From positions 3,534,001 to 3,598,000 of the forward strand of contig JAPTOF010000014.1 in the NCBI GenBank assembly GCA_028554755.1: 64,000 bases of DNA. Direction: 5' to 3'. The position numbers and the translations under genes are program-made. Below, in pieces: positions 55,811-64,000 of the stretch; position 1 is the first letter of the stretch; every line of letters begins with the position of its first letter. The DNA is from Cordia subcordata (taxonomy: Eukaryota; Streptophyta; Magnoliopsida; Boraginales; Cordiaceae). The notes below the pieces were generated by a model, which was not told where the DNA came from, ran no database searches, and saw only the letters and a list, made by a program, of their open reading frames with translations.

Positions 55811-56485
55811 CTAGGTATAGTATATTGGTAATAATCCTACAATTTTATAAGTTTTTGGTGAATGACCATATATGCAGTTCGGAGACCCATGCCTACCATA
55901 GTACTCACCTTTTCCGTCAGATCCAACAATTTTGATAACCTTTCCAATTTGTTTTTCTATCTCTATCTTAAAAATTTTAAATTTGTCAAAAGCTTCAGAT
56001 TTTTCTTTAATTAGATAGAGGTATCTATAACAAGAAAAGTCGTCAACGAATGTAACAAAATATTTATTACCACATAATATAATAGAATAAGGTCCAGTAT
56101 TATCTATGTTTATCACTTCTAAAAGTCAAAATCGTGGGTAGCATATTTCTTTTAACTTTAGTGTGCTTACCCCTTATATACATAATACAAGCTTCAAGAT
56201 CATCAAAAATTTAGAGAAGATAAAATATCACTGTTAATGTGTCTTTTAACTCTTTCCCTAGAAATATGACAACCTTTTATACCATAGTAAAGAAGAAGTT
56301 TCTTTAATTAAACTCCTTTTAGAAGTAAAATTTTCTGTATAAAAAGAGTCACGAGAACTTCCTGGGAATAAACACAATTGGTATAAACCATTTGATAAAA
56401 CACGTTCACCAACAATTTTTGGAATTGAAAAACAATTGTACTTAGCGATTTCTAAAGTTAAAATCATAACCAATCTTGTCCACAA
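55811..56485 (-). pseudogene. Copia integrase and pre-integrase domain remnants
   Basis: 56485-56258 ends SSLLWYKRLSYF, the pre-integrase LWHxRLGH motif with altered histidines. 56116-55811 reads NIDNTGPYSIILCGNKYFVT, then FVDDFSCYRYLYLIKEKSEA and IVGSDGKGEYYG. These are the first two acidic catalytic positions of copia integrase (D...SD). Confidence 0.85.
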
Positions 56486-56790
56486 TAGAAATAGAAATCA
56501 AGTTCCGTCTAAAACACGACATCTAGAAAATATTTTCTAAAACAAGTTCAAAACTAGTTTTTAAATATAGACTAACAGTTCCAATCTGAGACTCTAAGTC
56601 ACTTGCCTCTCATCTATTTTCTCTTTCTTTAACCAGAATTGAACTTGTGCAATGAACTCTTTTGTAACCTTTTCTTACAAAAGTAAGAGTTCTGATCAAA
56701 CTTAGTGATGGTAGATTTCAGACCTTTTACATTGTGATTTCGATTTAGATTGGACCTTTACTACCCCTTTTAAAGCCATGACTTCTCTTA

Positions 56791-57580
56791 TGGTACATTT
56801 AGTATGTGGGAATGGCCTGAAGTAGAATTGTCATTGTACCTTCTCATTCCCTTTCTTTTGTTTGGTGAAACTAATTGAAGTCAGAAAGCCCTTCCCATGG
56901 AGTGGCCTTTCCAAGAAAAAGTAAGAAAACTCATTCCTCAACTAAATCCAAGGAATGAGTATTCCAACTTAAGTTGGAATCATAAAAACTAAAATAAAAC
57001 TAAAAAAATAATTTATTGACCCTCATTTACGCTCACAAATCTTCAATTATTATTAAACAGATAAAAAATAAAAAATAAAAAATAAAAAATTAAACAGCAA
57101 AAAGTAAAAAATTAAAAATACACAATTTTTTTTTCATTTTTAACTCTTTTTTACCCAAAAAATAGGTGTAGCTTTATTGGATGATTAACTTTTCTCTCAA
57201 TTATATTAGAAAAATAAATAAATTGAAATATGGTAATAAAATAAAAAAAAATGATTGAACAAATAATGCTATAGTTTATCGTTGATCAAAAGACAAAAAA
57301 TATTTTAGTTTATGTTAATATTGTATAAAAATAATTGTCACGTATAAGTCTAAATTTATGACAAAATAAAGAACAAGTATATTTTGGTTAATTGAATTGA
57401 TTTTATACTGTTCTAATTTTGTTTTAAAATAATTTTACCAAATATATCAAATAAGATAGTTATTCCATTCTAGCTTTTTTATAGTTTTAACCAAACATAA
57501 GAAAAAGAAAAAGTATTGAATTCTTTTCTGCTTTGAATGACCGTTCTTTTCCAAACTATTCCATTATACCAAACAGGCCA
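56791..57580. mobile_element. PIF/Harbinger-like non-autonomous element
   Basis: Ends TGGTACATTTAGTATGTGGG and, on the other strand, TGGCCTGTTTGGTATAATGG, an imperfect pair. Flanking TTA on both sides (56788-56790 and 57581-57583). 790 bp, AT-rich, with an aaaaat tandem run near 57060-57100 and no gene. It interrupts the copia remnant. Confidence 0.6.
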
Positions 57581-57583
57581 TTA

Positions 57584-58251
57584 GGAACATGACCCTTAGA
57601 ATTCAAGATACTAATGTTATAAGAATAGAGCTTAAGATTGGAACAAACTACACAATCTTTGGGAATCTACCCTTAATTTTGTTTTTCTCAAGAACAAAAT
57701 GGGTAATTTTTGGTCATCAATAGTCCAAGATTCCTTTGTATTTCTCTTCTATAGCTATTAAGAGTTATTTCAAATTCTTAGTTCAAGACAAGTCATTCAC
57801 TAAATACTCAGTTATGGTCTTTTTGTACTTGTTAAGGCAAGACAGTTAGATCTCTCCTATTACCATTTATATTCCCCTTTCTTTATCACTATTTTTATCA
57901 ACCAAAGTGGCATGTGCATTAAAATGTAATGCCAAGTCAGTATCGACTATACTCAAATAAAACCCAATATTCACTTTTATTTCATAATGTTTTATCCATT
58001 CAAGACATCAAAGTAATGATTATTTAAAGAAAAAGAAACAATCCAAGAAAAGAGTCCAAGCACATCACTATCATATCCACCTTTGGGCAAATAATACAAC
58101 ATGTAAATAGGCACTCTTTTAATATAAAGTAATACATATAAGATCACCCCATTGAAAGAAAAATCAACCACCTTTGGGCAATTAAGCTCCTTAACAGCAT
58201 TGTAACCTTGGTCCATACTTTATGTTTATACTATTTGGTTATACTATATAA
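57584..58251. other. Unassigned sequence, possibly copia gag remnant
   Basis: On the minus strand some residues recall copia gag (NKYKKTITEYLVNDLS near 57830-57780, then EEKYKG), but no zinc knuckle or start is clear. No LTR or primer site was found. Confidence 0.35.
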
Positions 58252-58820
58252 TGATTTACTTTGGGAGAACATTATGCACTTTACCATGGTAGTTGTTTGG
58301 GTCAGAAACTTCTGGGCTTGAGAAGGGTCTCAGTCGTTATTTGGTTAGGGCTTAATACGTTGAGCCGTATTATGAAAAGCCCGTGGTTAAGGCTTGGGTC
58401 TTGACATTGCTCTTTACTTTTAGAACGGAATGAGAAACAGTTATGGATCAACTTGTCCTACTCCAAGGATATGCACGAAGAGAGATATGTGGAATTTCAG
58501 GCATGTCAAAGCTCATCACCACAACAACTAATAGAGATATATTGGGATACACTTGAGAGTCTGATGGTGCAAAGGACTTTTTCATCTAGAGGTTATAAAA
58601 GCATGAATCACCAGGAGGAAAAGGGAGAGAAAAAAGAGCCTTCTAAAATGAAAAGATACGTTCTCCACTACTATAAAAATTGTTTTCTTCTATTTTCCTA
58701 TTGACTTGAGCGTCGGAGAATCTTTGGCCGGCACCACACCAGTGTCAAGATTTTTCACCGCTGTAGGTTATTGGAGCCCGATCGATCTTGTTCGTGCAAT
58801 TGTAGAAATCACCATCTACA
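58252..58820 (+). repeat. 5' LTR of the Tat-type element
   Basis: The end ACCATCTACA at 58820 is firm because the primer site follows. The start TGATTTACTTTGGGAG at 58252 is a guess; other TG positions are possible. A TATA box is at 58594-58600 and the untranslated part follows. Confidence 0.6.
58594..58600 (+). promoter_or_regulatory. TATA box in Tat LTR
   Basis: TATAAAA in gaggtTATAAAAgcatg, about 225 bp before the LTR end, the probable element promoter. Confidence 0.6.
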
Positions 58821-58823
58821 ATT

Positions 58824-58842
58824 TGGTGCCCACCGTGGGGCC
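58824..58842 (+). promoter_or_regulatory. Primer binding site of the Tat-type element
   Basis: TGGTGCCCACCGTGGGGCC begins three bases after the LTR, a form commonly found in plant Tat/gypsy elements. Confidence 0.8.
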
Positions 58843-58946
58843 CCAGTAATTGAGCGTTGTGACCAGAAGCGATACGTTTTCTCCTAGTTAACAATTTAAG
58901 GATATCGGATCCCAGCTTCAGTGAGGACGCCAGCCTGAAGGCTGCC

Positions 58947-60140
58947 TTGGCAAAGATAGAGGCCTATGAAGAAAGGATTGCAATGTATGAGAACAAGTTC
59001 AAAGATATGGAAGCAAAGAACCATACGACACGGCAAGAGAACCTAGACCTATTAGAGAAAGTCAATACCCTCTTGGCAAATGCGGTGCCCCGAGACAAAA
59101 GAAAAGCTGTGCTGATTGAGTTGGTGGATCCGATGAAGTCGCTAGACTCCACACCTCACCAGACCCCCAAGGGGAAAGTCTAACAGTCGGAACCAATGCA
59201 GCTATGTCAACAACTACTATTGTAACCAGTATCAACGCAGCCAGACCTTCGAACTAGCAGAGGGTGTTAGAGGAGCATTTGACTCTTGTAAGAGATGGGA
59301 CACGCCCGAACGTGCTCAAACGATTTGCTAAATTGGAGTCCCTGATCCAAAGGATTCCTGAAGTACCCGTACCTATTAAAAGAAGTGCAGTAAACAGCTA
59401 CACAGAGTCACCCTTTGTAGACGCCATTGCAATGGTAGATTTGCCTGCCAAGTTTTCTTTCCTGAATATGAAGCCATTCGACGGGACCACATATTTGGAC
59501 GATCATATAATGCAATACAAATAGAAGATGTACACCATAGCCATTCCTCACAATAAAAGAGAAGCTTATATGTACAAAAGCTTCGGTTCAAGTTTGGTGG
59601 GTCCCGCATTACAGTAGTACACTAACATTTCAAACGAGTACATATGCTTGTTCGCCCAGTTGACAAACATGTTTGTGAAACAATACGCGAGTAGTAGGAA
59701 GTTGAAAAAGTAGTCGGACGATTTATATCTGATCGTACAGAGGAAGGGCAAAACTCCCAGGGACTGCGTAGGTAGGTTTAACAGAGAAAAGGTGCCCATA
59801 CCCCAATGCAACATGGCCACTGCAGTTTCGGCCTTTCGACGGGGCCTTGTACCAGACTCGAACCTTTATAAGGAGCTTACGAAATACCCTTCCAAGACCA
59901 TGGAAGATGCCCTGGCAAAGGCATGGGCGCAAATTAAATGGAAGGATGACCGCATCAACCTTTGCCGGACTTCTCCAAATCACAGAAAAGAAGACCCCAA
60001 CTCAGGTCGCCAGTCAAGGAGGCATGAACCGTACCCTCTTAAGGACCATCGCGAAAGTAAGGCAACTGAAAGTAGACTGCGCAACAGAAGGTGACCTCTT
60101 GATCGAAGATTGGAACAAAAAGTAGAAACCCCAGAATATA
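58947..60140 (+). pseudogene. Tat gag, broken
   Basis: A coiled-coil N-terminal part (58947-59183, KIEAYEERIAMYENKFKDME) ends in a stop. The capsid region follows at 59264-59524 (DLPAKFSFLNMKPFDGTTYL and DHIMQYK). After a TAG at 59522-59524 it continues as REAYMYKSFGSSLVGPA and QLTNMFVKQYASSRKLKK, with further stops. The last part (59792-60094) has FRRGLVPDSNLYKELTKYPS and an Arg/Glu-rich tail. It would form the particle shell. At least four breaks. Confidence 0.85.
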
Positions 60141-60313
60141 ACCTCTATAAGTCTCCATCCGAACTCGTTCATACCCTTAAGAACATGGGAAGCACAGTCA
60201 AGTGGCCAACAAAATTAAGCTCTCCGGTAAAGGTGTGAGACAGGTCGAAGTGGTGTGAGTTTCATGCAGATCACAACCATACCACAAAGGAGTGTCATGG
60301 TTTAAAAAGGGAA

Positions 60314-61108
60314 GTGGTTGAATTATTAAAGAAAGGATATCTAAATGAACTCCTTTTCGACAAAGGAAAGCAAAACCTAACTCGACGTGACGAGGAACAG
60401 AAAATCGAAGAACCATCCCGGCTAAATCCACCGCGGCGGGAGCGAACGGTGAATTACATAATAGGGGGATCACACATTAGTGGGATTAGTATTTCTGCAC
60501 CCAGAAGGCATGCACAATTAGTAGTAAGACACAACCATTATCCCTCGCAGCCATTTGATCTCGGCCCAAAAATGGTGGTGTCATTTTCTAGCTACGAGGC
60601 CACCCATCTGAACAACCCATATGACGATGCGTTAGTCATTGCACTCATGGTAGCCAACTGTTGGGTTCAGAGAATTCTGGTAGACAACGGAAGCTCAGCT
60701 AATGTTATGATGCTCTATGCCCTCAGGGAAATGGGGATTGACGAACGCCACCTTGTGAGGCAATCCATCCCCTTAATAGCTTTCAGCGGGAAGCATAAAC
60801 ACACAGTTGGAGAGATACACTTGCCCGTCTTCGCTGAGGGCGTCAACTTGGATGTTAGGTTTTTAGTGGTAGACTGTCCTTCCCCATATAATATCATTTT
60901 GGGAAGATCGTGGATTCATGACATGAAAGCAGTATCATCTACTTACCATCAAGTCCTTAAGTTTTCAACCAGGTGGGGAATCAGAGAGATAAGGGGTCAG
61001 CAATCTGACTCCCGCAGATGTTATTACACCGCCATAAGGGAGGCTTGCCCTGTCGCCTTGTACCACATAGAAGTGGCTCTTGCACAAACACCCTTAGACC
61101 ATCCATAG
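60314..61108 (+). CDS. Tat aspartic protease region
   Basis: An open frame of 264 codons. Residues near 40-50 read RERTVNYIIGGSHISGIS, a conserved Tat gag-protease junction. The protease core carries VDNGSSANVMMLYALREMGI, with active-site D-N-G (the Tat family uses VDxGSSA), then LPVFAEGVNLDVRFLVVD and YNIILGRSWIHDMKAVSSTY with the conserved ILGRxW. The family cleaves the gag-pol polyprotein. It is separated from RT by a stop at 61106-61108. In the intact element this would be part of one polyprotein, so the ATG at 60314 is not a true start. Confidence 0.85.
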   Translation: MVELLKKGYLNELLFDKGKQNLTRRDEEQKIEEPSRLNPPRRERTVNYIIGGSHISGISISAPRRHAQLVVRHNHYPSQPFDLGPKMVVSFSSYEATHLNNPYDDALVIALMVANCWVQRILVDNGSSANVMMLYALREMGIDERHLVRQSIPLIAFSGKHKHTVGEIHLPVFAEGVNLDVRFLVVDCPSPYNIILGRSWIHDMKAVSSTYHQVLKFSTRWGIREIRGQQSDSRRCYYTAIREACPVALYHIEVALAQTPLDHP

Positions 61109-61133
61109 CCAGAAGAGCTAGAGGAAGTGCAAA

Positions 61134-62438
61134 TTGATCTTGGAGAACCGAGTCACACAATCCATATCGGGTCAGGGATGGAACCGGGCTAAGAAGCCAA
61201 ATGATAAACTTCCTCTGGAAGGAATAAACCCAGAGGTAATTGTTCACGAACTAAAAGTTAACCCAGCATTTCCTCCAGTCAACCAAAAATGTAGAAAATT
61301 CACTCCTGAAAGGAATTGCGTCATCAACGATGAGATCCAGAAGTTGATTGATGTGGGATTTATCAGAGAGGTGCATTATCCAGAATGGTTGGCAAACGTA
61401 GTCGTAGTAAGAAAAAAGAATGGTAAGTGGAGGGTTTGCATTGATTTTATAGATTTAAATAAAGCGTGCCCCAAGGATTCTTTTCCTATCCCATACATTG
61501 ATATGATGGTCGATGCGACCGCTGGGCACGAGCTTCTCAGTTTTATGGATGCATTTTCTGGATACAACCAGATTTTAATGCACACGGGCGATCAAGAAAA
61601 AACATCGTTCATCACTGAACGGGGTACTTATTGCTATCAAGTCATGCCTTTTGGGCTTAAAAACGCAGGCGCGACCTACCAGCGTCTTGTCAACAAGATG
61701 TTTGTTGATCAACTGGGGCGCATCATGGAGGTGTACATTGATGACATGTTGGTTAAATCCTTGGCAGCCAAGAAACACATCAACCACTTACAACAAGCCT
61801 TCAATATCTTAAGAGAATATAACATGAAGCTGAACCCTACCAAGTGTTCGATTGGGGTCAAGTCCGGAAAGCTCCTTGGATACCTGGTTACGCCACGAGG
61901 GATCGAGGCACACCCTGATCAAATTAAGGTCGTTCTTAACATCCCATCTCCGAAGAACGTCCAGGAAGTAATAAAGCTCACGAGTAGGATCACGACTCTC
62001 AGTAGGTTCCTTTCAAAGCCATTAGAAAAGTGCTATTCATTCTTCAGCGTACTTCGAAAAAACAAGGGCTTCGTATGGATAGACAAATGTGAGAAGGCCT
62101 TGCAGAAATTGAAAAAGTATTTGGTTAACCCCCCTCTATTATCTAAACCAAAAGGTGGGGGAACTTTATTTATCTATTTGGCAGTTTCCAAGGCTGTTGT
62201 CAGTACCGTATTAGTCCGGGAAGAGGACAGGAAACAATCTCTTGTGTACTACACCAGTAAAGTATTGCTTGATGAGGAAACCTGGTACAACTACTTGGAG
62301 AACCTAGCCCTAGCTCTTGTTACAGCCACCCGCAAGTTGAGGCCATATTTCCAAGGTCACCCCATCGTGGTGGTAACCACTTTTCCTTTAAAGGCAATTT
62401 TACACAAGCCAGAATTGCTTGGTCGCCTCACTAAGTGA
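61134..62438 (+). CDS. Tat reverse transcriptase and first RNase H
   Basis: An open frame of 434 codons. RT motifs: EVHYPEWLANVVVVRKKNGK, FMDAFSGYNQI (first Asp), MPFGLKNAGATYQRLVNKMF and VYIDDMLVKS (the catalytic YIDD, about residue 200). LGYLVTPRGIEAHPDQIK follows. The C-terminal RNase H-like part reads LFIYLAVSKAVVSTVLVRE, where the first catalytic Asp of ordinary gypsy RNase H is absent, as known for Tat elements with a second RNase H. The frame ends at TGA 62436-62438 after GRLTK, where relatives continue with RMxKWxVxLSEYDI. RT is apparently intact in itself. Confidence 0.92.
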   Translation: MILENRVTQSISGQGWNRAKKPNDKLPLEGINPEVIVHELKVNPAFPPVNQKCRKFTPERNCVINDEIQKLIDVGFIREVHYPEWLANVVVVRKKNGKWRVCIDFIDLNKACPKDSFPIPYIDMMVDATAGHELLSFMDAFSGYNQILMHTGDQEKTSFITERGTYCYQVMPFGLKNAGATYQRLVNKMFVDQLGRIMEVYIDDMLVKSLAAKKHINHLQQAFNILREYNMKLNPTKCSIGVKSGKLLGYLVTPRGIEAHPDQIKVVLNIPSPKNVQEVIKLTSRITTLSRFLSKPLEKCYSFFSVLRKNKGFVWIDKCEKALQKLKKYLVNPPLLSKPKGGGTLFIYLAVSKAVVSTVLVREEDRKQSLVYYTSKVLLDEETWYNYLENLALALVTATRKLRPYFQGHPIVVVTTFPLKAILHKPELLGRLTK

Positions 62439-62556
62439 GGCGTCAAGCTAAGCGAATATGACATCATGTTCCAGCCAAGGACTGCAATGAAGTCCCAGGT
62501 CCTAGCAGATTTCATAGTGGAATTTACTCCAAGCGCCCAATCAGAGACAAAAGGAA

Positions 62557-63010
62557 ATGTTCTGCCTCATCGAGGGTCCGAAGCCTGGAAGATGGATACT
62601 TTTTGTGGACGGCGCAAGTAACTCAAAAGGCAGGGGGCTCGGAATAGTGTTGCAGTCTCCTGAAAGAGACGTAATTGAGCAGTCTGTGAGATGTGGCTTC
62701 AAGGCCGCGAATAATGAAGCTGAGTATAAAGCCCTATTAGCAGGCTTAGCACTGGCTAAGGGAATGAATGTCAAACGCATTACAGTGAATAGTGACTCTC
62801 AACTGGTTGTGAATCAAGTTTTAGGGACCTACCAAGTGAAAGGCGAAAGAATAACAGCTTACTTGGCTTCTGTTAAAGAGTTATCAGCTTCGTTTGAAGA
62901 AATTGAAGTAAAGTAGGTAAGCCGTGACGACAATTGCCATGCAGATGCCTTGGCAAACTTAGGAGCAACAATACAGTCCACAACTTTAATTGCTATCCCG
63001 GTCATATATG
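62557..63010 (+). pseudogene. Tat second RNase H (archaeal type)
   Basis: The acidic residues of RNase H are visible: Asp in LFVDGASNSKG, Glu in NNEAEYKALLAGL, Asp in VNSDSQLVVNQV and Asp in CHADALANLG. A TAG at 62914-62916 interrupts the frame after IEVK; the last motif follows in the same frame. This domain removes RNA from RNA/DNA hybrids during cDNA synthesis. It sits between RT-RNase H and integrase, which places the element in the Tat lineage. Confidence 0.9.
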
Positions 63011-63186
63011 TACAATGGCCCGCCATTGGCAAAGACCAAACTTCCAAGATTACATATGTAGATAACAAACCGAATTAGATGACTCCAATTATCCAATACC
63101 TTAAGGACAATATTGTCCCGCATGATCGTGCAGAGGCAAGGAAGCTCGAGACCGAGGTAGCCTGATTCTGCATCATTAATGGAAAT

Positions 63187-64000
63187 TTGTACAGGAGATC
63201 TTACTTGGGACCTTACCTACGGTGCGTAGGCTTGGAGGAAGCCAATTATGTCTTAGCTGAGTTACATAAAGGGCAATGTGGGAATCATGCGGAGGCAAGA
63301 AGTTTGACCAATCGAGCCTATACTGCTGGTTATTATTGGCCAACCATGCGATCTGACGCAGTTAGCTACGTAAAGAAGTGTGACAGCTATCAAAGATTTG
63401 CTCAAATCCCACACTAACCAACTGAGCCATTAACCTCCGTTACTTCACCATGGCCGTTCATGAAATAGGGAATGGATATCGTTAGAAAACTGCCCACTGC
63501 ACCAGGGCAAAAAGTATATATGCTAGCGGATACGGATTATTTCTCCAAATGGATAGAGGCCGAATCATATCATCAAGTTCGAGACAGGGAGGTCAAGAAC
63601 TTCGTGTGGAAAAACATAATATGTCAACTTGGAGTTCCTCAGGAGATCGTTATGGACAATGGCTCCCAGTTCATTAGTCAGAATTTCAAAGATTTTTTTG
63701 CAAAGAATGGAAGATTAAGCTCATATTTTCTACTCCAAGGCACCCTCAAACCAATGGATTGGCCGAATCATCTAACAAAACCATTATTTCTACTCTGAAG
63801 AAGAGGTTGGAGAGCACTAAATGGCGATGGGCGGAGGAACTCCCAGGAGTACTATGGTCCTATCGAACCACAGCTAGGACCTTCACTACCGAGACACCAT
63901 TTTCATTGGTGTACGGCACCGAAGCAGTCATTCAAGCAGAAATCGGCTTGCCAACCCTACGGGTCACACAGGCCTTTGTAGAGCAAAACGACAAGGAAAT
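63187..64000 (+). pseudogene. Tat integrase, broken and cut by window end
   Basis: Zinc-binding region: LAELHKGQCGNH and YVKKCDSYQRF, where the second Cys of CxxC is Tyr. After a stop (63415-63417) and a second one (63466-63468), the core starts with MLADTDYFSKWIEAE (first Asp) and [20 protein letters not shown] (second Asp). A frameshift near 63715 moves the rest to another frame. There it reads [20 protein letters not shown] with the Glu, then [20 protein letters not shown] and [20 protein letters not shown]. It runs off the window at 64000. Confidence 0.9.

Larger units (their letters stand above)
52603..56790 (-). mobile_element. Decayed copia retrotransposon on the minus strand
   Basis: From right to left on the minus strand: pre-integrase and integrase, reverse transcriptase, RNase H, purine tract, then a 328-bp 3' LTR ending at 52603. 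Many stops and frameshifts. The 5' part runs into a PIF-like element at 56791 and may continue to about 58250; no 5' LTR was found. It is unrelated in sequence to the copia insert at 46336. Confidence 0.85.
58252..64000 (+). mobile_element. Tat-type Ty3/gypsy retrotransposon, right end outside window
   Basis: LTR, primer site, gag, aspartic protease, reverse transcriptase with RNase H, a second archaeal-type RNase H, and integrase, in this order on +. The second RNase H placed between RT-RNase H and integrase is the hallmark of the Tat lineage. Each frame is interrupted once or a few times by single-base changes, so it is a moderately young, non-functional copy. The 3' LTR lies beyond 64000. 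Confidence 0.92.

Noticed and set aside
1..64000. CRISPR arrays, tRNA or rRNA genes
   Set aside because: No regularly spaced identical repeats with unique spacers were seen, and no cloverleaf-like tRNA or conserved rRNA segment was noticed. The TGGTATC motifs are retrotransposon primer sites, not tRNA genes.

Overview
This window reads as plant nuclear DNA, probably from a flowering plant. It is AT-rich and full of plant transposon families, and it holds one recognisable host gene: a five-exon protein phosphatase 2C with GT-AG introns, close to the Arabidopsis clade E enzyme PP2C33. No tRNA, rRNA, CRISPR or bacterial operon structure was seen. I cannot name the species from the sequence.

Layout. 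(1) 1-19259 is the wreck of a long Helitron whose RepHel reading frame runs left to right and ends in a hairpin plus CTAG|T terminus at 19259. Four other elements split it: a pol-less LTR element with 501-bp LTRs (710-2544), a 1.76-kb solo LTR (4038-5796), a hAT transposon (7435-11419, itself holding a smaller hAT-like element with a very GC-rich core), and a gag-only copia-type LTR element (11539-17374). When the inserts are mentally removed, the Helitron motifs line up again. (2) 19260-20536 is simple sequence and AT-rich DNA. (3) 20537-27362 is a Mutator-like element (MULE) with long terminal inverted repeats. It carries a plant-mobile-domain gene on + and a MULE transposase gene on -, facing each other tail to tail; both are broken by a few stops or frameshifts. 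(4) 27363-32460 is the PP2C gene. Its candidate TATA box lies about 10 bp from the MULE terminus, and its last 12 codons appear to be cut off by a nonsense codon. (5) 32461-42500 is intergenic DNA with a possible LINE scrap, a foldback element, a nested pair of inverted-repeat elements with a C-rich minisatellite core, one CACTA end and simple repeats. (6) 42517-about 52600 is an Athila-like Ty3/gypsy element on the - strand, split by a rearranged copia insert (46336-49362) with a perfect 5-bp target duplication. (7) 52603-about 58250 is a decayed copia element on -, interrupted by a PIF/Harbinger-like element. (8) From about 58252 to the window end is a Tat-type Ty3/gypsy element on + with gag, protease, reverse transcriptase, two RNase H domains and integrase; its right end is outside the window.

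How the parts relate. The only probable cellular function is the PP2C, a putatively N-myristoylated Ser/Thr phosphatase. Everything else is mobile DNA at various stages of decay. Nesting gives a relative order: the Helitron is older than its four inserts, the hAT is older than the element inside it, and the Athila-like element is older than the copia insert. Non-autonomous elements here depend on proteins supplied from elsewhere. I found no convincing new defence or metabolic system. The most unusual things are structural: the MULE/PP2C promoter junction, the scrambled copia insert with intact boundaries, the palimpsest Helitron, and GC- or C-rich cores inside otherwise AT-rich DNA transposons.
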